From: Prevotella sp.
GTDB lineage: Bacteria; Bacteroidota; Bacteroidia; Bacteroidales; Bacteroidaceae
Assembly: GCA_017548275.1 (NCBI GenBank)
Contig: JAFZAH010000044.1
Location: 1 to 36,362 of the forward strand
Length of the DNA: 36,362 bases
Direction of reading: 5' to 3'
Part shown: positions 7,462 through 17,145 of the stretch, one piece after another
How the letters are laid out: each line of letters starts with the position of its first letter
Numbering within the stretch: the stretch's first letter is position 1
Program-made: the position numbers and the translations under genes
The notes under the pieces: model-generated
Told to the model about the DNA's origin: nothing
Databases searched by the model: none
What the model saw: only the letters and a program-made list of their open reading frames with translations

Positions 7462-9953
7462 CGTTTCTGAACTTTTTTGTATTCATTGCCTGATTTCACG
7501 AGATAGATGCCTGCGGGCAAATCAGAGAGGCGTGTGCCCAGTTTCTGACCAGAGAGGTTATACACCTCGCCGTCGGTTGTCATCGTGTCGAGACGGACGG
7601 TTGCAATGCCCGACACCACATCGATGACATACTCGCCCATCTCCGACTCGCCATTCTTATAGATAGCCTTAATACCCACGACATGTTGCCCTGGAGTAAG
7701 CGACTCAAAGGTGTAGGTGGGAGTGGTAGATTCGCCCACTTTCACACCGTCGAGATAGATTTCATAACGTATCACATTGCCGTAATCGACAAAGGGAGCC
7801 TCGCCCTCGCCCGGACCTACGGTGAAATCGTCGAGTTGGAGGATAAACGCGTCATAAGAGGTGTAACGCACAGCGAGACGCACCTGATTGCCGGCAAAGG
7901 GGGCCAAGTCGGTCTCGAAGATGTTCCACTCCTGGGCGGGCACACTTTCCACGGTGCTGATGACGGAGAAGTCATTGGGGTCGGCACTGCCGTCGGAGAT
8001 CAGGAACTCCACCGACTCAGGATACATGGCGTCGTAAGATTTCAAAGTGGCACGTAGGGTGTACCCCTCGCGGATATCGAGCAGCGGCGAGATAAGCCAT
8101 TTGTCAGCCGTTCCGCGCTGCGGGGAGAAGAATATGATGGTTTTGTCGCCCGTGGGAGCCATGATGGCGAGGTCGGTGGGCAACATCGGCGGGTTGGTAT
8201 TCCACGGATTAAACACCATGGGTGCTATGGGTGTGGGATTAGTGGCTGTGCCGGAACCCGGGAATGACACGATGTTGGAGGTAGAGCCCAGTCCGATGGG
8301 ATAGACGGGCAACTGGTCGAAATCATACGTGGTCCAGTCACCAAACGAACCAGTTGCGAAGTCGGGATAATCCTCGAAACTGTCGGAGAATATCAACTCC
8401 TGGTTCCACCGCAACACGGCAGTGCCCATATCACCCTCAACGGTCACGTCGGCGGTGATGTTATATGGCGTAAGCATCCGGTCGGTAAGCAAAATGTCGA
8501 ACGACTGTTCGCCCGTGACGCGGATGGTCTGCTGATACTCATTGAACGCGCCCTCTTCCACATTGACGACATAATCGCCCAAGGGCAGTGACGCCAGCGA
8601 CACCTTGCCGTCGGCCACGGTAAGGTGGTATGCCTCCGACGTGGTGGTGTTCACCAGATGGAGCACTTCGCCGTCGGCGCTGATCACACTGTTGGTGCTG
8701 ACATTGAACTGTACCGGTGCAAATCCAGCGGCGTCGATATTCACCTCGGTGGTGACCAACTCACTCTCGGCAGCCTGATACACGGCTTTCACGCCGAGGG
8801 TATGGGCACCGGGCAACACACGGGTCAGCGTGTAGTTGTAGGCATCGGTGACACCCTTCTCCTCGCCGTCGAGGAAGATATGGAACATCTCATAGGGGTT
8901 GGCCTCGGAGCGGTGTGCACGGCGGGCCTTCGTCATGGCAATCGCTTTTTCGTAAGCATTGGCCTGCCCCACAAACACATCATCGACCATGAGCATGAAC
9001 GACCCGTAACGGTTGTAATCGCTGATATATCGGATGGCGAACTTCACTTGTTGTCCGGCGTAGGCGCTCAAGTCATATTGATAGGTCTTCCATCCCTTGA
9101 GGTCGGCAGTCTCGTAGTTGCCGGCATCAAGACGCACAAAGTCGCCTTGCACGGGATTGTCGATTTTGGTGGTGACATACACCTGGAAACGCTCGTAGTA
9201 TTGGTCGGCGGCTTTAGCCTTGAACATGAGCATATTTTCCGTGCCTGGGGTGACAACAGGTGAGATGAGCCAGTCGTCATTGGCTCCGCCCGATTCCGTG
9301 CGCGTGAATCCCACATACTGCTTGCCGCTATAGGGACGCAGGATGGGATAGTCGTACCACCAGGTGGGCTCTACGGTCAAGGGGTTGATAATCTGCGCGT
9401 ATTGGAACACGCAGCGGTTGGGATAATTGCCCAACAGCGCAGCGGCAGCCAGTCCGTCGGCATCGATGCCGGTCCACTCGCCAAACTGTATAGCAAACGG
9501 CTCATAATCCTCAAAATCGTCGAAGAACACGGGCGGTTCGGTGTTCCACTCCATCTGAATCTCGTTATTGCCTGTCACGGCATCGTGCTCGACGCGCGCC
9601 TGTAGGGCATAGGGTGTGCGCACCTTCTCCACGAGGTCGAGCGTCACGGTCAGGCCGTCATTGGTGGCGTCTATGTTGAATTCTGTCTCGGCCGTCTGAT
9701 AACCCTCGCGGCTCACGCTCACCTGATGAGGGCCGGCATAGACCTTGACTGTGCATTTGCCCTCAGCATCGAGTTTCACGCCCGAATAAGTCAGGCCGTA
9801 ATCAGAATGCTGCAATGTGACGGGCTGACCCTCAAGCGACTCACCCGTTCCTATGTTGACCACGATGTTGACGGTTTTGTCGCGTGTTTGTCCGAAAACA
9901 ACCGCCGAACCGCAAATGAATAGTAATAACAGTAGATATTTTTTCATTGCCAT
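7458..9953 (-). CDS. secreted protein with two choice-of-anchor J (cleaved-adhesin-like) domains
   Basis: An 831-aa protein. The signal peptide covers residues 1-22 (ending VFGQ); ATGs at 9953 and 9947 are both possible starts. Order: an N-terminal carboxypeptidase-regulatory-like sandwich (about 26-108); choice-of-anchor J domain 1 (about 145-335, with DDWLISP and a VDDV end); a PEGA- or Fn3-like linker (LDGEEKGVTDAYNYTL); a second small sandwich; anchor J domain 2 (about 510-720, with DKWLISPLLD and LDDFTVG); another LDGVKVG linker; and a type-A-sorting-like C-terminus (YNLSGQKLG, then LPAGIYLVKSG). This jelly-roll family occurs in gingipain-type adhesins and many secreted Bacteroidetes proteins and binds proteins or glycans. 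No enzyme domain is seen. It is probably cotranscribed with the 1131-aa gene upstream and the overlapping 643-aa gene downstream. Confidence 0.9.
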   Translation of the reverse strand: MAMKKYLLLLLFICGSAVVFGQTRDKTVNIVVNIGTGESLEGQPVTLQHSDYGLTYSGVKLDAEGKCTVKVYAGPHQVSVSREGYQTAETEFNIDATNDGLTVTLDLVEKVRTPYALQARVEHDAVTGNNEIQMEWNTEPPVFFDDFEDYEPFAIQFGEWTGIDADGLAAAALLGNYPNRCVFQYAQIINPLTVEPTWWYDYPILRPYSGKQYVGFTRTESGGANDDWLISPVVTPGTENMLMFKAKAADQYYERFQVYVTTKIDNPVQGDFVRLDAGNYETADLKGWKTYQYDLSAYAGQQVKFAIRYISDYNRYGSFMLMVDDVFVGQANAYEKAIAMTKARRAHRSEANPYEMFHIFLDGEEKGVTDAYNYTLTRVLPGAHTLGVKAVYQAAESELVTTEVNIDAAGFAPVQFNVSTNSVISADGEVLHLVNTTTSEAYHLTVADGKVSLASLPLGDYVVNVEEGAFNEYQQTIRVTGEQSFDILLTDRMLTPYNITADVTVEGDMGTAVLRWNQELIFSDSFEDYPDFATGSFGDWTTYDFDQLPVYPIGLGSTSNIVSFPGSGTATNPTPIAPMVFNPWNTNPPMLPTDLAIMAPTGDKTIIFFSPQRGTADKWLISPLLDIREGYTLRATLKSYDAMYPESVEFLISDGSADPNDFSVISTVESVPAQEWNIFETDLAPFAGNQVRLAVRYTSYDAFILQLDDFTVGPGEGEAPFVDYGNVIRYEIYLDGVKVGESTTPTYTFESLTPGQHVVGIKAIYKNGESEMGEYVIDVVSGIATVRLDTMTTDGEVYNLSGQKLGTRLSDLPAGIYLVKSGNEYKKVQKR

Positions 9954-9980
9954 AAGATTTAAGGAGGGGAAAAGAAATGA

Positions 9981-10078
9981 AGGAGTTCAGAAGTTCAGGA
10001 ATTCAGGAGTTCAGACAATACTATCGCAATTGGAAAAACATCGTCTGAACTCCTGTACTTCTGCACTCCTGAACTCCT
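9981..10078. repeat. large intergenic inverted repeat made of 8-bp words
   Basis: Arms 9981-10016 and 10043-10078 are 36 nt each with 5 mismatches; the loop is 26 nt. Each arm is itself a run of near-identical octamers (read on the minus strand: GAGTTCAG, GAGTGCAG, AAGTACAG, GAGTTCAG). The element starts 6 nt after the stop of the 1131-aa gene and ends about 27 bp before the start of the 831-aa gene. It could attenuate or process the transcript between the two secreted-protein genes. A near-match to a -7 box (TAGTATTG, 10023-10016) lies at the loop but I do not call it a promoter. Confidence 0.85.
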
Positions 10079-10084
10079 AAAAAA

Positions 10085-13000
10085 CTACTTCCTCGTCACA
10101 CGGTAAGTCTTCACGCTGTCGCCGTCTTTCACCTTGACGATGTAGAGGCCGCGTTCGAGCGACTGCATGGTGTCGTTGCCGAAGCCTTGCTTGACGAGCA
10201 CACCATTAGCGTTATACACACTCACCTCGGCATTGCTGCGGATGTCGGCATTCACCTCTTGTATGCCATCAGGGATTTCCTGACTGATATGGGTGAAAGT
10301 GAAATCGTCGAACAATGCAAACCAGTTGGCAGAAACAGTGGTATGACGCAGAGCCACATAGATGGGTTTGCCCTCGTATGCAGAAAGGTCGACACCATAA
10401 TGGTTGTAGTTGTTACCATCGAGATAAGGCATCTCGGTCTCTCTCATCACCACGGTGAAGTTAGAGGTCTTGGTGTTGTCAGTCTCGCTCACGAGCACGG
10501 TAACGCTATGCAGGTCGTTGTCGCCGATAAAGACCGAACCGGTGGTACCGAGGTTACGGGCATAGAAGTCGAAGGTGGCACCAGCCTGAGGAACAATCCG
10601 TTTGCTGATGAGCCAGTCGTCAGCGGCCGAGTTGTTGTCGGGTGCACAAGCGGCGATGGTGTGTGTGCCGGAGTGTGCGGGCAGGTTGTCGATGTTGTTG
10701 TTGGTCACCTGTGTGAAGGCATAACGTCCGCCATCATCCTCGAGGATAGTCAGATAATAGTTGGACTTGTAGTTCACCTGTTTGTCCACGTCAATCATGG
10801 TGAAGTCGGTCTTCCAGTCATAATCGAGCGGATTCATCTCGAAACCGTAGTAGAGCACATCGGCAGCCAAGCCCTCGCCACGCACGAGGAAGGTGGCGGT
10901 CAGACCGCTCTCGAACTCGACGGCCATCACGTCTTCCACCACCTGAGCCGGTTTATTGGCTGTGAAGGTGATGTTGAAAGGAATGCCTTCGCCTGCCGCT
11001 AACTCCTGGCCGACAGGGATTGAACTGACAAAGTCGTTGGTGTTGAAGGTCACGCTCTTCACGGTCTCGGCCTGTTTGCCGTTGTTCTTGATGGTGAAGA
11101 TGTCGCCGGAATTGACAGCTTTCTGGTAGTTCACCTTCAAAGCGTCCCAACCGTCCTTGTTGAACTTCACACCACTCTCCACGGTTCCGTCGATGACGAC
11201 ATTGTCGAGGGCTCCATAGCCATAATATGTAACCAATGCGGTGGCAATCCAACGGAACTGCACAATCTTTCCAGCATATTCCTGAAGGTCAATGGTCTCA
11301 TTGCGCCAGTACTTTTTCCCGTCTTCGTCAGAGTTCTCCGAGAGATAGGATGCCTGGTGCCATTCGCCATCGCTAAATATTTCAAACACCAACTCGTCCT
11401 TACCGTTTCCACCGGGTACATTCTGTTTCTCCAATAGGCCAGACTCGTCGATAATAAGGTCACTTGGATGGGCATTACCCCAAACAAAGGAGATGCTCAT
11501 GCCCTGGCCATCTGCAGGCAGTTTGAACTCTGGCGTGGTAAGTGTAACACATTCATTGGCATTAAGCCATCCTGCAGCCAAACTTGTTCCTGTTCCTCCG
11601 TAAGGATAAAGTGAATTAGGACTCCACTTGGCAAAGGCATACTGACCATTAGTAACGCTCAACCATCCAGTGGGAACCGGCAAGTCTTTTGTGCACTCAT
11701 CGAAGTTCTCCTCATAGGGGAATTCCATGACGGAAGCGTCGGGCTGGGTGGTAAAACTCCATACAAGCACATCGTCTTCCTTGGCAGAACCTGCGGCATT
11801 GTAGGGCACAATCTTCCAGTAATAAGTGGTTTCATAACCGGCTCTGGGAACGGTATAGGTGAGTGCGTCAGCCACATCCACGCCATTGACGAGGTCGTCA
11901 GCGGCATCGTTGCTGCCCACATACACTTTATAGCCTTCGGCGAACTGTGCAGGTCCCCAATCGAGTTTGATGTCACGCGGATAGACGTTCTGCGCGCCGA
12001 GTTTGGGAGAAATCATGGTCACACCTTTTGGCACTCCACCGGCTCCGTAGACATTGGGAAGCAGCACGCGATCGAGATAGACATCGGCAAACGGGTCGAT
12101 ATCGCCGTCTTCCGATGTGACACCTGTCAGCACAAAGCGCACTTTGGAGTTGTTTGTACCTGTACCCAGGTCAAGGGTCTTCGTCTCGCCATAACTCATC
12201 AGTTCATAGTCGAAAGTCCAGAGGTTAATCCAAGATTGTCCACCGTCATAAGAAACCTCCACGCTGAAGTCATTCATCTGATAGGTGTCACCTTCTTCAC
12301 TCTCAAAGAAATTGTAATAGGTGAATGTAAGTTGTCCGCCATGACTCAGGTCGAGACGCGGAGAGGTGAGGTAAGAATTCGACAGCGAAGCGGTGGCGTA
12401 GGCCGACTGATCACCTTCGATGGCGGTGCTGCGTCCTGACCATCCGTTTTGGTTGCAGGTCCATCCTGCCGGCGGGAAATACCCTTCGAAACTCTCGAGC
12501 ATATATCCTTCGGGAACATCCTGCTTGGTAGTGGAGTAAGCGATGGTGACATCACCGCCATTGGTGTGTATCACGACATTGCCGTTGACGGGACTGGTGA
12601 GAGACGCGCTATAAGCGAGTTGGAACTGCACGCTCTCGTATTTCTTGAGGTTGACGCTAGCGGGGTCAAGTGTGCATGACAAGCCTGCGGGCAGGTCTAT
12701 ACCCGTGACCTGCAAGCCATTGAGTCCCATGTTGGTCATGGTGATGACCTCGCTATAGAATTTCTCGCCGATATACATGTCGGGGAAGATGTAACTGTTG
12801 GTGCTCATCACCGGACGCGGACCCGTCTCCTCGTTGACGCGATAGACTTTCACATCGTCCATCCATACAACATTGGCCACATCGGTCATCATCTTATAGA
12901 CAAACGCCAGACGCACTTTCTGACCCTTCCAGTCAGCCAAACTGACTTTCGGTGAGTATGGCGACCAATCGCTGATGGGGAACGTCATGACACCACTCTC

Positions 13001-13480
13001 GCGCAACATATTCTCATTTTGGATGGAGAAAATGGTTTCAGCCCCTGCCAGATTGTCATTCTCAACCACACGCACCTGAAGGTCGTATTTCGAGTTGTCA
13101 TAGGCATTCATCGGGCTGACACGGAAGATGAAATTCAACTCATAGAAATCGTTAAGGTCCAATTCGGGCGAGAGAAGGATTTCCTCACGGGGACCTTTTC
13201 CGTCTTCCGAATAAGAGATAGGAGCATCGCAGGAGGCACAATGCTTACCGTTGATTGTGGGATTGTCCTCGCTGTTGGTGTAATAGTTATGCCACACATA
13301 CGAGGCTTTGCTTCCTTTGTAACTGTTGACGGTTGTCCAACCCTCACCAGCGGCTACCGGCTGCGAGACGAGCGTAGTGCTCTCAGTCTCAAAGTCTTCA
13401 AACAGAATGGTCTGGGCCTGAGCCTTGGGAGCCCATAGCAACGCAGCGGCAGCAAGAATGAAGAAGTAGTGTTTTTTCAT
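10085..13480 (-). CDS. large secreted protein with four choice-of-anchor J domains
   Basis: A 1131-aa protein with a signal peptide (residues 1-22, ending AQAQ). Domain order: anchor J 1 (about 23-216, ending WMDDVKVY); an anchor D-like sandwich (about 217-318); anchor J 2 (about 320-485, LESFEGYFPPAGW); an Fn3 domain (about 490-585, YETTYYWKIVPYNAAG); anchor J 3 (about 586-770, ENFDE, ALDNVVID); a second anchor D-like sandwich (about 770-875); anchor J 4 (about 876-1062, DDWLISKRI, LFDDFTF); and a C-terminal sorting-like sandwich (VYNANGVLV, LERGLYIVKV, ending RVTRK). The cleaved-adhesin/anchor J modules suggest binding to host or dietary macromolecules at the cell surface; no peptidase domain is present. 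It is transcribed from the promoter at 13538-13568 and is likely the first gene of a three-gene secreted-protein unit with the 831- and 643-aa genes. Confidence 0.9.
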   Translation of the reverse strand: MKKHYFFILAAAALLWAPKAQAQTILFEDFETESTTLVSQPVAAGEGWTTVNSYKGSKASYVWHNYYTNSEDNPTINGKHCASCDAPISYSEDGKGPREEILLSPELDLNDFYELNFIFRVSPMNAYDNSKYDLQVRVVENDNLAGAETIFSIQNENMLRESGVMTFPISDWSPYSPKVSLADWKGQKVRLAFVYKMMTDVANVVWMDDVKVYRVNEETGPRPVMSTNSYIFPDMYIGEKFYSEVITMTNMGLNGLQVTGIDLPAGLSCTLDPASVNLKKYESVQFQLAYSASLTSPVNGNVVIHTNGGDVTIAYSTTKQDVPEGYMLESFEGYFPPAGWTCNQNGWSGRSTAIEGDQSAYATASLSNSYLTSPRLDLSHGGQLTFTYYNFFESEEGDTYQMNDFSVEVSYDGGQSWINLWTFDYELMSYGETKTLDLGTGTNNSKVRFVLTGVTSEDGDIDPFADVYLDRVLLPNVYGAGGVPKGVTMISPKLGAQNVYPRDIKLDWGPAQFAEGYKVYVGSNDAADDLVNGVDVADALTYTVPRAGYETTYYWKIVPYNAAGSAKEDDVLVWSFTTQPDASVMEFPYEENFDECTKDLPVPTGWLSVTNGQYAFAKWSPNSLYPYGGTGTSLAAGWLNANECVTLTTPEFKLPADGQGMSISFVWGNAHPSDLIIDESGLLEKQNVPGGNGKDELVFEIFSDGEWHQASYLSENSDEDGKKYWRNETIDLQEYAGKIVQFRWIATALVTYYGYGALDNVVIDGTVESGVKFNKDGWDALKVNYQKAVNSGDIFTIKNNGKQAETVKSVTFNTNDFVSSIPVGQELAAGEGIPFNITFTANKPAQVVEDVMAVEFESGLTATFLVRGEGLAADVLYYGFEMNPLDYDWKTDFTMIDVDKQVNYKSNYYLTILEDDGGRYAFTQVTNNNIDNLPAHSGTHTIAACAPDNNSAADDWLISKRIVPQAGATFDFYARNLGTTGSVFIGDNDLHSVTVLVSETDNTKTSNFTVVMRETEMPYLDGNNYNHYGVDLSAYEGKPIYVALRHTTVSANWFALFDDFTFTHISQEIPDGIQEVNADIRSNAEVSVYNANGVLVKQGFGNDTMQSLERGLYIVKVKDGDSVKTYRVTRK

Positions 13481-13537
13481 AAATTTAAAGTTTTATAATG
13501 ATAATATTCTTTGTGCTTTAATGAAACAATCAGTTTG

Positions 13538-13568
13538 CAAAGATACGATTATTTTTTGAATACGCAAG
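13538..13568 (-). promoter_or_regulatory. promoter of the 1131-aa secreted-protein gene
   Basis: Minus strand CTTG (13568-13565), 19-nt spacer, then TATCTTTG (13545-13538). The -7 box is perfect and the -33 box differs at one base from TTTG. It shares the ten bases TATCTTTGCA with the promoters at 5147 and 22508. The predicted leader is about 50 nt. Confidence 0.8.
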
Positions 13569-13651
13569 TAATTTGATGTTAAATTCATATAAGATGTAAC
13601 GAATTGCTCCAACAAACATTTGGTGTGCGGACACACTGTAAAAACATATTC

Positions 13652-13688
13652 AAAAAAACGAATGAGCCCACTAAAAGCAGACTCATTC
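13652..13688 (-). terminator. intrinsic terminator of asd
   Basis: On the minus strand GAATGAGTC pairs with GGCTCATTC (9 bp, one G-U), and is followed by GTTTTTTTG, a seven-T tract at 13658-13652. It lies about 60 bp past the asd stop, after the heptad repeat at 13720-13754, and separates asd from the promoter of the next gene. Confidence 0.85.
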
Positions 13689-13719
13689 ATCGATTCTATG
13701 GAAAGTAATTCTCCCTGAA

Positions 13720-13754
13720 GTTCAAACCTCAAATCTCAAACCTCAAATCTCAAA
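13720..13754 (-). repeat. 7-bp phased repeat overlapping the asd stop codon
   Basis: Read on the minus strand, five consecutive heptamers TTTGAGA, TTTGAGG, TTTGAGA, TTTGAGG, TTTGAAC. The asd stop TGA (13752-13750) lies inside the first unit. The array is followed by the asd terminator hairpin. It belongs with the TTGA-core heptads after lolD, the DUF3467 gene and tuf. Confidence 0.85.
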
Positions 13755-14748
13755 CCTTTATCAGGTATTCTGCTATCTGCACGGCGTTGAGGGCGGCGCC
13801 TTTGCGTATCTGGTCGCCACTGAGCCAATAGGTCAGTCCGCACTCGTTGGCCAAATCCTTACGTACACGGCCAACGAAGACATCGTCTTTGCCTGCGGTA
13901 TCCAACGGCATGGGATAAACCAGATGCGAGGGGTCGTCGAGCAAGGTCACGCCCGGTGCAGCGGCAAGTGCTGCCTGTGCCTCTTCCACACTGACAGGAC
14001 GCTCGGTCTCGACCCACACACTCTCAGAATGGGCACGAAGCGACGACACACGCACGCACATGGCCGAGCAGCATACATCGGAATGCATGATTTTACGCGT
14101 CTCATTGAACATCTTCATCTCCTCTTTCGTGTATCCGTTGTCTTGGAACACATCAATCTGAGGAATGACATTATAAGCCAACTGATAGGGGAATTTCTTG
14201 ACTGTGACAGGATTGCCCTCCACGATGTCCTGATATTGCTGCTGCAGTTCGGCCATGGCTGCAGCGCCGGCACCCGAAGCGCTCTGATATGATGACACAT
14301 GGATGCGGCGAATGTGTGAGATTTTCTCTATGGGTTGCAAGGTCACCACCATCATGATGGTCGTACAGTTGGGGTTGGCGATGATGCCGCGGGGGCGCAC
14401 CAATGCGTCAGCGGCGTTGCACTCCGGCACCACCAGGGGCACGTCCTCGTCCATGCGGAAGGCACTGGAGTTGTCTATCATCACAGCACCATATTTCGTG
14501 ATGGTCTCTGCAAACTCTTTCGATGTGCCGGCACCTGCCGATGTGAAGGCGATGTCAACACCTTTGAAATCATCATTGTGCTGAAGGAGTTTCACCTCTA
14601 TTTCCTTGCCACGGAATGTATATTTACTTCCGGCGCTTCTCGGCGAGCCGAAAAGAAGCAGTTCATCGATGGGAAACTCACGCTCAGCCAGCACACGGAG
14701 GAACTCTTGTCCTACGGCACCGCTTGCACCTACTATTGCTACTTTCAT
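13750..14748 (-). CDS. asd: aspartate-semialdehyde dehydrogenase
   Basis: A 332-aa cytoplasmic enzyme that reduces L-aspartyl-4-phosphate to L-aspartate-4-semialdehyde with NADPH, the branch point to lysine/diaminopimelate, threonine and methionine. It has an N-terminal Rossmann motif GASGAVGQ (7-14), the nucleophile Cys128 in ANPNCTT, a substrate-binding SYQSASGAG segment (153-161), and the likely catalytic His240 in SSLRAHSE. Length is normal for the bacterial family and all key residues are present. It is monocistronic: divergent from the antiporter gene, with a -7 box at 14790-14783 and a terminator at 13652-13688. Its stop codon is embedded in a heptad repeat. Confidence 0.97.
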   Translation of the reverse strand: MKVAIVGASGAVGQEFLRVLAEREFPIDELLLFGSPRSAGSKYTFRGKEIEVKLLQHNDDFKGVDIAFTSAGAGTSKEFAETITKYGAVMIDNSSAFRMDEDVPLVVPECNAADALVRPRGIIANPNCTTIMMVVTLQPIEKISHIRRIHVSSYQSASGAGAAAMAELQQQYQDIVEGNPVTVKKFPYQLAYNVIPQIDVFQDNGYTKEEMKMFNETRKIMHSDVCCSAMCVRVSSLRAHSESVWVETERPVSVEEAQAALAAAPGVTLLDDPSHLVYPMPLDTAGKDDVFVGRVRKDLANECGLTYWLSGDQIRKGAALNAVQIAEYLIKV

Positions 14749-14782
14749 ATCTTACAAAAATTACATATTGAATTTGCGGTTG

Positions 14783-14790
14783 CAAAAATA
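14783..14790 (-). promoter_or_regulatory. -7 box upstream of asd
   Basis: TATTTTTG followed by CA on the minus strand matches TAnnTTTG and sits 35 bp before the asd ATG. I see no TTTG at the expected -33 distance, so only the -7 element is claimed. Confidence 0.55.
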
Positions 14791-14875
14791 CGAAAAAAAA
14801 CAGTGTCACGGCATAAAAAAGTCAGCAAAACGAACTATTTTTTATCAAAACTGCAACAAATCCCGATTTTTTTCT

Positions 14876-14883
14876 TAATTTTG
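14876..14883 (+). promoter_or_regulatory. -7 box upstream of the antiporter operon
   Basis: TAATTTTG on the plus strand matches TAnnTTTG and lies 112 bp before the GTG start at 14995. No clear -33 TTTG is found. The rest of the 246-bp divergent region is AT-rich with no other recognised signal. Confidence 0.5.
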
Positions 14884-14994
14884 CCACATAATTGATAGTC
14901 TAATTGCATATTTTTTCATTATAAACACATAAACCTCATAAATATTTAATTTTTGAATCATATCATCCATTTCTTAATTGTATAATCCTCAAAA

Positions 14995-17133
14995 GTGCCC
15001 GACCTGTCCGCATATTTCCCCATCACCAACCCGACACTGATATTCTTTCTGGTGTTGTGCATCATCCTGTTTGCCCCCATCATCATGGGCAAACTCAGGA
15101 TTCCGCATATCATCGGAATGGTATTGGCGGGAATTCTGATTGGTGAATACGGGCTCAATATTCTCCAGCGCGACGAGTCGTTTGAACTCTTCGGGCGCGT
15201 GGGATTGCTCTATATTATGTTCCTCGCCGGTCTGGAGATGGACGTGGAGAACATCAAGAAAAACAAATACGAGATGCTGGTGTTCGGGCTATTGACGTTC
15301 ATCGTGCCCTTTTTCATCACCCTCTGTTTCTCGGGGCCCATATTACACTATTCTGTACCGGCATCCCTATTGTTGGGGTGCATCATGTCGTCAAACACGC
15401 TGGTGGCCTACCCCATCATCGGACGTTACGGATTGCAGCAGCACCGCAGCGTGCTGCTCAGTGTGGGCGGCACGATGATTGCCCTGTTCCTCTCACTGGT
15501 GTTCATCGCAGCCATCGCCAGTTCTTACACCAACGGCGGGGGAAGTGTCACCTATTGGTTGCTGTTCGTCGCTAAACTGATTGTCTATTGCGTGGCCATG
15601 GTGATGTTGTTGCCGCGGCTCACACGATGGTTCTTGCGCCGCTACTCTGACGCGGTGATGCAGTTCATCTTCATTTTGGCGGAGATGTTCATCAGTGCCG
15701 TGCTGGCCGAGGCCGTGGGACTGGAGGGTATCTTCGGCGCCTTCTTGTCAGGATTGATTCTCAGCCGCTATGTGCCGCGTCTGTCGCCGCTGATGAACCG
15801 CATCGAGTTTACCGGCAATGCGCTGTTCATTCCCTACTTCCTGATTGGTGTGGGCATGCTGATTGACATACGCCTGCTTTTCCAGGGAGGAGCCATTATC
15901 TGGGTGGTGATGTTGTTCGTGTTCATGGGTACCTTCGGTAAGGGTGTGGCCGCCTATCTGGCATGTATCATCGGACGGTTGCCGCTCTCATCAGGCCACA
16001 TGATGTTCGGTCTGACTTCAGCCCATGCCGCCGGCGCCATCGCAATGATTATGGTGGGAAGGCGGTTGGAAGTGGCTCCGGGCGAATACCTTGTGAGTGA
16101 CGACATGCTCAACGGGGTGATTATCATGATTCTGTTCACATGTATCATCTCGACCCTGGTGACCGAACAGACCGCCAAACAGTTAATCATCATCGACAAA
16201 CAACAGCATGAGGAAAACAAAGACGACGATGACGAGAAAATCCTCATTTGTGTGAAATATCCCGAGATAGCAAGCGGGTTGCTTTCCGTGGCGGCCATGA
16301 TGCGCAATACACAACTGAACCGTGGCATGGTGGCGCTCAACGTGGTGATTGACGGAGCCCACCGGCAGCAAGGACAGGAGACAGGACGACGGTTGCTCGA
16401 CAATCTGGTGAAAGCGGCCAGCGCATATAACGTGCGTATGCAGACACAGGTGCGCATAGCCGCGAACATCGCCAACGGCATCAAGCATGCGTTCAAAGAG
16501 TTCGACGCCTCGGAAATCGTCATGGGCATGCACATCCACAAAGAGCAGTCGCCCACATTCTGGGGAAATTTCGCCAAAAGCCTATACAACGGACTTGACC
16601 GGCAAATCACCTTCGTCAGGCTCAAACAACCGCTCAACACTCTGCGGTGCATACAAGTGGCGGTGCCTTCGAAGGCTCAGTTTGAACCGGGTTTCCACAG
16701 ATGGGTTGAACGATTGGCACGGTTGGCAGGAAATCTCGACTGCCGCATTATCTTCAACGGACGGGCCGACACGCTCAAACTCATCAAAAATTATGTGTCA
16801 ATACACCATAAAAGTATGAGGGTGGAATATCAAGAGATGGAGCATTGGAATGAGATGCCACGACTGGCGAACAGCATCCACGACGACCATTTGTTTGTGG
16901 TTGTCACCTCGCGTCATGGCACCATCTCCTATAAAAGTGCCCTCGACCAACTGCCCGATGAGTTGGAACGGAATTTCAGCGGAAAAAACCTGATGATTAT
17001 CTTCCCCGACCAGTATGGCGACCGTATGGACAACCTGACCTTCGCTGAACCGCAACACCATGAGGAGAAGAGCGCATACGAGGCTATCAGAGACATCTTT
17101 AGGGTGAAGAGGAAATCATCATCAACAGAATAA
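14995..17133 (+). CDS. CPA2-family cation/proton antiporter with C-terminal cytoplasmic domain
   Basis: A 712-aa inner-membrane protein. The N-terminal 390 residues form many hydrophobic segments of the Na_H_Exchanger (CPA2) fold, from LIFFLVLCIILFAPI through GMVLAGILIGEYGLN to MLNGVIIMILFTCIIST, with conserved-type stretches FLAGLEMDVENIKKN and GVGMLIDIRLLF. The C-terminal 300 residues are soluble and include a universal-stress-like region (EKILICVKYPEIASGLL; SEIVMGMHIH). It exchanges a monovalent cation (Na+ or K+) for protons; the ion cannot be told from sequence. The start is a GTG: an in-frame TAA lies 12 bp upstream and the first ATG would remove the first membrane segment. It is followed after 12 bp by the LolD-type gene, so the two are probably cotranscribed. 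Confidence 0.92.
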   Translation: MPDLSAYFPITNPTLIFFLVLCIILFAPIIMGKLRIPHIIGMVLAGILIGEYGLNILQRDESFELFGRVGLLYIMFLAGLEMDVENIKKNKYEMLVFGLLTFIVPFFITLCFSGPILHYSVPASLLLGCIMSSNTLVAYPIIGRYGLQQHRSVLLSVGGTMIALFLSLVFIAAIASSYTNGGGSVTYWLLFVAKLIVYCVAMVMLLPRLTRWFLRRYSDAVMQFIFILAEMFISAVLAEAVGLEGIFGAFLSGLILSRYVPRLSPLMNRIEFTGNALFIPYFLIGVGMLIDIRLLFQGGAIIWVVMLFVFMGTFGKGVAAYLACIIGRLPLSSGHMMFGLTSAHAAGAIAMIMVGRRLEVAPGEYLVSDDMLNGVIIMILFTCIISTLVTEQTAKQLIIIDKQQHEENKDDDDEKILICVKYPEIASGLLSVAAMMRNTQLNRGMVALNVVIDGAHRQQGQETGRRLLDNLVKAASAYNVRMQTQVRIAANIANGIKHAFKEFDASEIVMGMHIHKEQSPTFWGNFAKSLYNGLDRQITFVRLKQPLNTLRCIQVAVPSKAQFEPGFHRWVERLARLAGNLDCRIIFNGRADTLKLIKNYVSIHHKSMRVEYQEMEHWNEMPRLANSIHDDHLFVVVTSRHGTISYKSALDQLPDELERNFSGKNLMIIFPDQYGDRMDNLTFAEPQHHEEKSAYEAIRDIFRVKRKSSSTE

Positions 17134-17145
17134 CCGTATAAAAAA

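Noticed and set aside
13493-13732. 79-aa minus-strand frame in the asd downstream region
   Set aside because: It spans the asd terminator and the promoter of the 1131-aa gene and has no recognisable features.
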